Origin: CAVAWX01 sp963642995
GTDB lineage: Bacteria; Actinomycetota; Coriobacteriia; Coriobacteriales; QAMH01
Direction: 5' to 3'
DNA length: 9,826 bases
NCBI GenBank assembly: GCA_963642995.1
Contig: CAVIIZ010000036.1
Coordinates: 1-9,826, forward strand
Made by a program: the position numbers and the translations under genes. A model generated the notes under the pieces. That model did not search any database. It was not told the origin of the DNA and saw only the letters and a list, made by a program, of their open reading frames with translations. Numbering within the stretch: position 1 is the first letter of the stretch; the number at the start of each line of letters is the position of its first letter. Shown one piece after another: positions 7,359 through 9,826 of the stretch.

Positions 7359-8456
7359 GTGGGGAAGACGGGCAAGACCGTTGCGGGGGCGGGGCTGGTA
7401 AAGCTTGCCGTCGCGACGGCGGCGCTGCTTGCGTGGATGGCCTTCATCTTCTACATGTCGGCAAAGACCGGCGGCGCTTCGGGCGGGATGAGCGAGAGCG
7501 TGGCGGCCTGGCTCGCGCAGGTGTTTTGCCCCGAGTGGGCGAGCATGCCGGCTGACGCGCGTGCGGAGCTGCTGGCGCGCATGAGCCTGCCCGTGCGCAA
7601 GGGCGCCCACATCACCGAGTACGCCATTTTGGCGGCCTTGGCCTTCACCGCCTTCTCGCAGGCGCGCGCCGTGTGGTGTGCAGGTGCGAAAGCGCGCGGT
7701 GCTGTGGGCGTGTCCGGCGCCGCAGGTGGAGGCGCCGGTGCACCCGCAGGCGAAAACGCCGGGACGGGTGCGGACGCGGGTGACGGCGCGCGCCGCGTCG
7801 TCCTCCTCACCGCGCTGGCTGCCTTCGCCTTTTCGGTGCTCTACGCCGCAGGCGACGAGTTTCACCAGCTTTTCGTGCCCGGACGCGCGGGACTTCCAAC
7901 CGATGTCGCGATAGACTCGTGCGGTGCCGCGCTCGGCAGCGCGCTGGCCGCCCTCGTGGCATGGCGGCGCCGCGCAGCAAAGAAGGGAAGGGCGTTCATG
8001 AGAGGCTCGCGGCGCATGCTCGTGCTGATCGTCTTGCACGTGATGCTCGCAATCTGGTCGTGCACCGACGTGCTGAGCAAATACGCGGCGGGCGAGGATT
8101 TCCCCAGCATCGGTTTTTTCATCATGTGGGCGGGCGTCCTCGCCTTGATGGGGGTCTACGCGCTCGGATGGCAGCAGGTCATCAGGCGCATGCCGCTTGC
8201 CACGGCCTTCGCGAACAAGGCCATCACCATCGTGTGGGGGCTTTTCTGGGGCGTGGCGTTGTTTTCCGAGGCGCTCACGCCCGGCAAGATCGTCGGCGCC
8301 GTGCTGGTCGTGGCGGGCATCGTCTTGTTCGTCTTCTCCGACGGCGGAGGTGGCGCCTCTCGTGTTCTCGACGAGAAAGACGCCGCCTCTCGCGCTTCGT
8401 CAGATGAGAGAGGCGGCAATCCCCGCACCCCCTCAGATGAGGGAGACGGCGCATGA
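7359..8456 (+). CDS. VanZ-like domain fused to an SMR/EamA-like membrane domain
   Basis: One uninterrupted frame of 365 residues encodes two membrane modules. Residues about 12-203 are VanZ-like: a first helix, then RKGAHITEYAILAALAF (80-96) and the diagnostic DEFHQLFVPGR (166-176) followed by D182 and D186. VanZ relatives influence teicoplanin susceptibility, mechanism unsettled. Within it, residues 108-145 are a Gly/Ala-rich insert without hydrophobic character. Residues about 218-328 are a four-helix SMR/EamA-like unit, including MPLATAFANKAITIVWGLFWG and ALTPGKIVGAVLVVAGIVLFVF. Its first helix lacks the EmrE-type Glu14, so a proton/drug antiporter is unlikely; a lipid-linked sugar flippase subunit is possible. 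Residues 329-365 are a hydrophilic tail encoded by DNA repeats. An internal ATG at 7998 (Met214) with AAGGG 5 bases upstream could also give a separate SMR protein. The TGA overlaps the next ATG by 4 bases. Confidence 0.8.
   Translation: MGKTGKTVAGAGLVKLAVATAALLAWMAFIFYMSAKTGGASGGMSESVAAWLAQVFCPEWASMPADARAELLARMSLPVRKGAHITEYAILAALAFTAFSQARAVWCAGAKARGAVGVSGAAGGGAGAPAGENAGTGADAGDGARRVVLLTALAAFAFSVLYAAGDEFHQLFVPGRAGLPTDVAIDSCGAALGSALAALVAWRRRAAKKGRAFMRGSRRMLVLIVLHVMLAIWSCTDVLSKYAAGEDFPSIGFFIMWAGVLALMGVYALGWQQVIRRMPLATAFANKAITIVWGLFWGVALFSEALTPGKIVGAVLVVAGIVLFVFSDGGGGASRVLDEKDAASRASSDERGGNPRTPSDEGDGA
7988..8000 (+). promoter_or_regulatory. Possible internal translation start separating the SMR-like unit
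   Basis: AAGGG at 7988-7992 precedes the in-frame ATG at 7998-8000 (Met214 of the VanZ-SMR frame) by 5 bases. Initiation here would give a 152-residue SMR-like protein starting MRGSRRMLVLIVLHVML, the usual beginning of stand-alone members. Both fused and short products may be made; the sequence cannot decide. Confidence 0.4.
8353..8450 (+). repeat. Cluster of short direct and inverted repeats encoding the tail of the VanZ-SMR protein
   Basis: Several related elements are packed together. CAGATGAGAGAGGCGGC (8401-8417) recurs as CAGATGAGGGAGACGGC (8434-8450) with 15 of 17 bases matching. GCCGCCTCTC (8382-8391) is the exact inverse of GAGAGGCGGC (8408-8417). CGCCTCTCG occurs at 8354-8362 and 8384-8392. 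TTCTCG-A-CGAGAA (8365-8377) and CCCTCA-GA-TGAGGG (8430-8443) are small palindromes. Together they encode the hydrophilic residues after the last SMR helix. The pattern resembles a dispersed palindromic intergenic repeat that entered the 3' end of the gene without breaking the frame. Whether copies exist elsewhere in the genome cannot be seen here. Confidence 0.7.
8440..8445 (+). promoter_or_regulatory. Shine-Dalgarno sequence of the second SMR gene, located in a repeat copy
   Basis: AGGGAG at 8440-8445 lies 7 bases before ATG 8453. It is part of the second copy of the 17-base repeat (8434-8450). The repeat thus appears to serve as ribosome binding site as well as coding sequence, on top of the 4-base ATGA overlap that should couple translation. 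Confidence 0.6.
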
Positions 8457-8806
8457 GCGAGGGCTTCGCCATATACGTGGCCGTCATGCTGGTGAACGTC
8501 TTCATCAGCTCCGTGGCGCAGGTGCTGTTGAAGAAATCGGCGCTCGAAAGCCACGCCTCGTTTGCGCGCGAGTATCTGAACCCCTATGTGGCGGGCGGCT
8601 ACGCCATCCTCTTCGTGTGCACGTTGATGAAAATCTTCGCCTACCGCGAGCTGCCCATATCCTTGGGGCCGGTGCTCGAGGCCACGAGCTACGTCTACGT
8701 GACCATCTTCGGCGCGACCATCTTCGGCGAGCGCGTCTCGAAAAAGAAGGTGGCCGCCCTTGCCCTGATCGTGTGCGGCATCGCGGTCTTCTCGTTTCTG
8801 GGATAG
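8453..8806 (+). CDS. SMR/EamA-like small membrane transporter subunit
   Basis: This 117-residue protein has the size and four-helix pattern of the small multidrug resistance/EamA-like family. Helices fall at about residues 5-26, 45-66, 70-90 and 98-116. Family-like segments include SSVAQVLLKKSA at the end of helix 1, AYRELPISLGPVLEATSYVYV around helix 3 and ATIFGERVSKKKVAALALIVCG before and in helix 4. The position of the proton-coupling Glu14 of EmrE is Ser19 here by alignment on the helix-end lysine, so it is unlikely to be a classical drug exporter. It overlaps the preceding VanZ-SMR gene by 4 bases, and that gene also ends in an SMR unit. A heteromeric transporter, such as the ArnE/ArnF-type flippases for lipid-linked sugars, is a plausible model. 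The substrate is unknown. Confidence 0.85.
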   Translation: MSEGFAIYVAVMLVNVFISSVAQVLLKKSALESHASFAREYLNPYVAGGYAILFVCTLMKIFAYRELPISLGPVLEATSYVYVTIFGATIFGERVSKKKVAALALIVCGIAVFSFLG

Positions 8807-8828
8807 ACGCGCGCCGGGCGCTGCCCGT

Positions 8829-8866
8829 CGGGGCGCCCGCCCTGCGGGTCTCGCGCGAGCGCCCCG
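8829..8866 (+). terminator. GC-rich branched dyad after the SMR gene, possible terminator
   Basis: CGGGGCG (8829-8835) pairs with CGCCCCG (8860-8866), enclosing two smaller hairpins: CCCGC/GCGGG (8836-8840 and 8844-8848) and CTCG/CGAG (8850-8853 and 8856-8859). It lies 22 bases after the SMR stop codon. There is no T-run, so it would have to act as an unusual terminator or a transcript-stabilising structure. The rest of the spacer to 8936 shows nothing clear. Confidence 0.35.
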
Positions 8867-8936
8867 GGGAGGGGCGGGCGACGATATGGCTTCAGTGTGA
8901 AGATACGCCCGGGTGCGTGGTATTGCGCTCTTTTCG

Positions 8937-8965
8937 TTGACAGCGCCCTTTCCACGGGGTACTAT
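8937..8965 (+). promoter_or_regulatory. Near-consensus sigma-70 promoter of the tRNA-tuf operon
   Basis: TTGACA at 8937-8942 is a perfect -35 and TACTAT at 8960-8965 a good -10, separated by the optimal 17 bases. Transcription should start near 8972, about 77 bases before tRNA-Tyr. It is by far the best promoter in the window, as expected for stable RNA and EF-Tu. The leader can form a stem between 8974-8981 and 8999-9006 (8 pairs, two of them G-U). Confidence 0.88.
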
Positions 8966-9048
8966 TTTTGACCGCTGTGCGGCGGGCGTATGCCTTCCTG
9001 CGCAGCATGCAACTTGAAAAGCGCACATAGCGAGTTTCATCACACGAT

Positions 9049-9133
9049 GGGCGCGTGCCGTAGCGGTTAATCGGGGCGGACTGTAAATCCGTTGGCTTTG
9101 CCTACCATGGTTCGAATCCATGCGCGCCCACCA
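9049..9133 (+). tRNA. tRNA-Tyr (anticodon GTA)
   Basis: The acceptor stem is GGGCGCG (9049-9055) with CGCGCCC (9123-9129). The discriminator is A9130, and CCA is encoded at 9131-9133. The anticodon loop CTGTAAA sits between GCGGA and TCCGT. The T arm is CATGG-TTCGAAT-CCATG (9106-9122). The enlarged variable arm (GGC-TTT-GCC) is the class II feature expected of bacterial tRNA-Tyr. It is the first gene of the tRNA-tuf transcription unit. Confidence 0.97.
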
Positions 9134-9135
9134 TC

Positions 9136-9210
9136 GCCTGTGTAGCTCAGGGGTAGAGCACTTCCTTGGTAAGGAAGAGGCCATCGGTTCAATCCCGATC
9201 ACAGGCTCCA
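9136..9210 (+). tRNA. tRNA-Thr (anticodon GGT)
   Basis: The acceptor stem GCCTGTG (9136-9142) pairs with CACAGGC (9200-9206). The discriminator is T9207 and CCA is encoded at 9208-9210. The anticodon arm is CTTCC-TTGGTAA-GGAAG and the T arm ATCGG-TTCAATC-CCGAT. It lies 2 bases after the CCA of tRNA-Tyr, so both must be cut from one precursor. Confidence 0.97.
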
Positions 9211-9220
9211 TTTTCACCAC

Positions 9221-9242
9221 CCGGGACATGCCCCGGTTTTTT
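9221..9242 (+). terminator. Terminator-like hairpin between tRNA-Thr and tRNA-Met
   Basis: CCGGG (9221-9225) pairs with CCCGG (9232-9236) around a 6-base loop, followed at once by six Ts (9237-9242). The stem can be extended by A9219-T9237 and C9220-G9236 if one C is bulged. This is the form of a Rho-independent terminator, but it lies inside the transcription unit. The next base, G9243, is the first base of tRNA-Met. It probably gives partial termination, reducing tuf mRNA relative to the first two tRNAs, or it marks a processing site. Confidence 0.6.
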
Positions 9243-9319
9243 GGCGGCGTAGCTCAGTTGGTTAGAGCACACGGTTCATACCCGTGGCGTCACTGGTTCG
9301 AATCCAGTCGCCGCTACCA
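9243..9319 (+). tRNA. tRNA-Met, elongator (anticodon CAT)
   Basis: The acceptor stem GGCGGCG (9243-9249) pairs with CGCCGCT (9309-9315), with a terminal G-T wobble. The discriminator is A9316 and CCA is encoded at 9317-9319. The anticodon arm is CACGG-TTCATAC-CCGTG and the T arm ACTGG-TTCGAAT-CCAGT. It lacks the initiator features (unpaired C1 and three G-C pairs at the base of the anticodon stem). A tRNA-Ile with lysidine-modified CAT cannot be fully excluded by eye, but the sequence fits elongator Met. Confidence 0.92.
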
Positions 9320-9329
9320 GAACATCATC

Positions 9330-9406
9330 CGCCGCGCATCGACGCGGCGCCGCAAATGTTATACAGGTCATGCGCTTCCGCCTTTTTGTGCGGGGGCAAC
9401 GAAGCG
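9330..9406 (+). promoter_or_regulatory. Structured leader of tuf
   Basis: The 107-base leader between tRNA-Met and tuf can fold into two hairpins. CGCCGCG (9330-9336) pairs with CGCGGCG (9343-9349). CGCTTC (9373-9378) pairs with GAAGCG (9401-9406), ending 11 bases before the AGGAGG. These could guide RNA processing that separates the tRNAs from the tuf mRNA or affect translation. A TATACA at 9360-9365 resembles a -10, but its only -35 candidate (TCGACG at 9339-9344) is 15 bases away, so a separate tuf promoter is weakly supported. Confidence 0.4.
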
Positions 9407-9426
9407 AAAAGGCATTAGGAGGAAAC

Positions 9427-9826
<400 letters not shown>

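Noticed and set aside
9049..9319. Attachment site or mobile element at the tRNA cluster
   Set aside because: All three tRNAs are complete with CCA, no duplicated 3' tRNA fragment or integrase gene is present.

Overview
The window comes from a high-GC anaerobic bacterium, most likely an actinobacterium of the class Coriobacteriia (Eggerthellaceae-like). This is inferred from four things: very GC-rich codon use, an oxygen-sensitive class III ribonucleotide reductase activase, a tRNA-Tyr/tRNA-Thr/tRNA-Met/tuf cluster, and the general look of the proteins. No species can be named from the sequence alone. Most of the window is ordinary chromosomal housekeeping DNA with one small accessory-looking middle section. 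There are no insertion sequences, phage genes or CRISPR arrays. LAYOUT. Positions 1-655 (+): the last codons of a gene that is probably nrdD, then nrdG, the radical SAM activase of anaerobic ribonucleotide reductase. Positions 781-4327 (+): aspS and proS, nearly touching, encode two class II aminoacyl-tRNA synthetases. Positions 4435-5568 (+): a membrane-anchored or secreted Ntn-type linear amide C-N hydrolase related to choloylglycine hydrolases, with its nucleophile predicted at Cys98. A bidirectional terminator at 5583-5605 separates this forward block from a reverse-strand pair. Positions 5641-7050 (-): a CMD/AhpD-like protein followed by an ArsS-type radical SAM protein. This pair is known from arsenosugar-type gene sets, but no ArsM methyltransferase is present here. 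Positions 7359-8806 (+): one continuous frame encodes a VanZ-like domain joined to an SMR/EamA-like four-helix membrane domain. It overlaps by 4 bases (ATGA) a second, stand-alone SMR-like protein. The two SMR units probably form a heteromeric transporter or flippase. The tail of the first protein is encoded by a short repeat/palindrome cluster, and the last repeat copy also supplies the ribosome binding site of the second gene. Positions 8937-9826 (+): a near-consensus sigma-70 promoter drives tRNA-Tyr(GTA), tRNA-Thr(GGT), tRNA-Met(CAT) and tuf (EF-Tu, cut by the window end). A terminator-like hairpin with a T6 tract lies between tRNA-Thr and tRNA-Met. The points most worth a second look are the VanZ-SMR fusion with its repeat-encoded tail, the ArsS/CMD pair, the intra-operon terminator in the tRNA-tuf transcription unit, and the amide hydrolase. 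None of these is clear evidence of an undescribed system; each is an unusual arrangement of recognisable parts.
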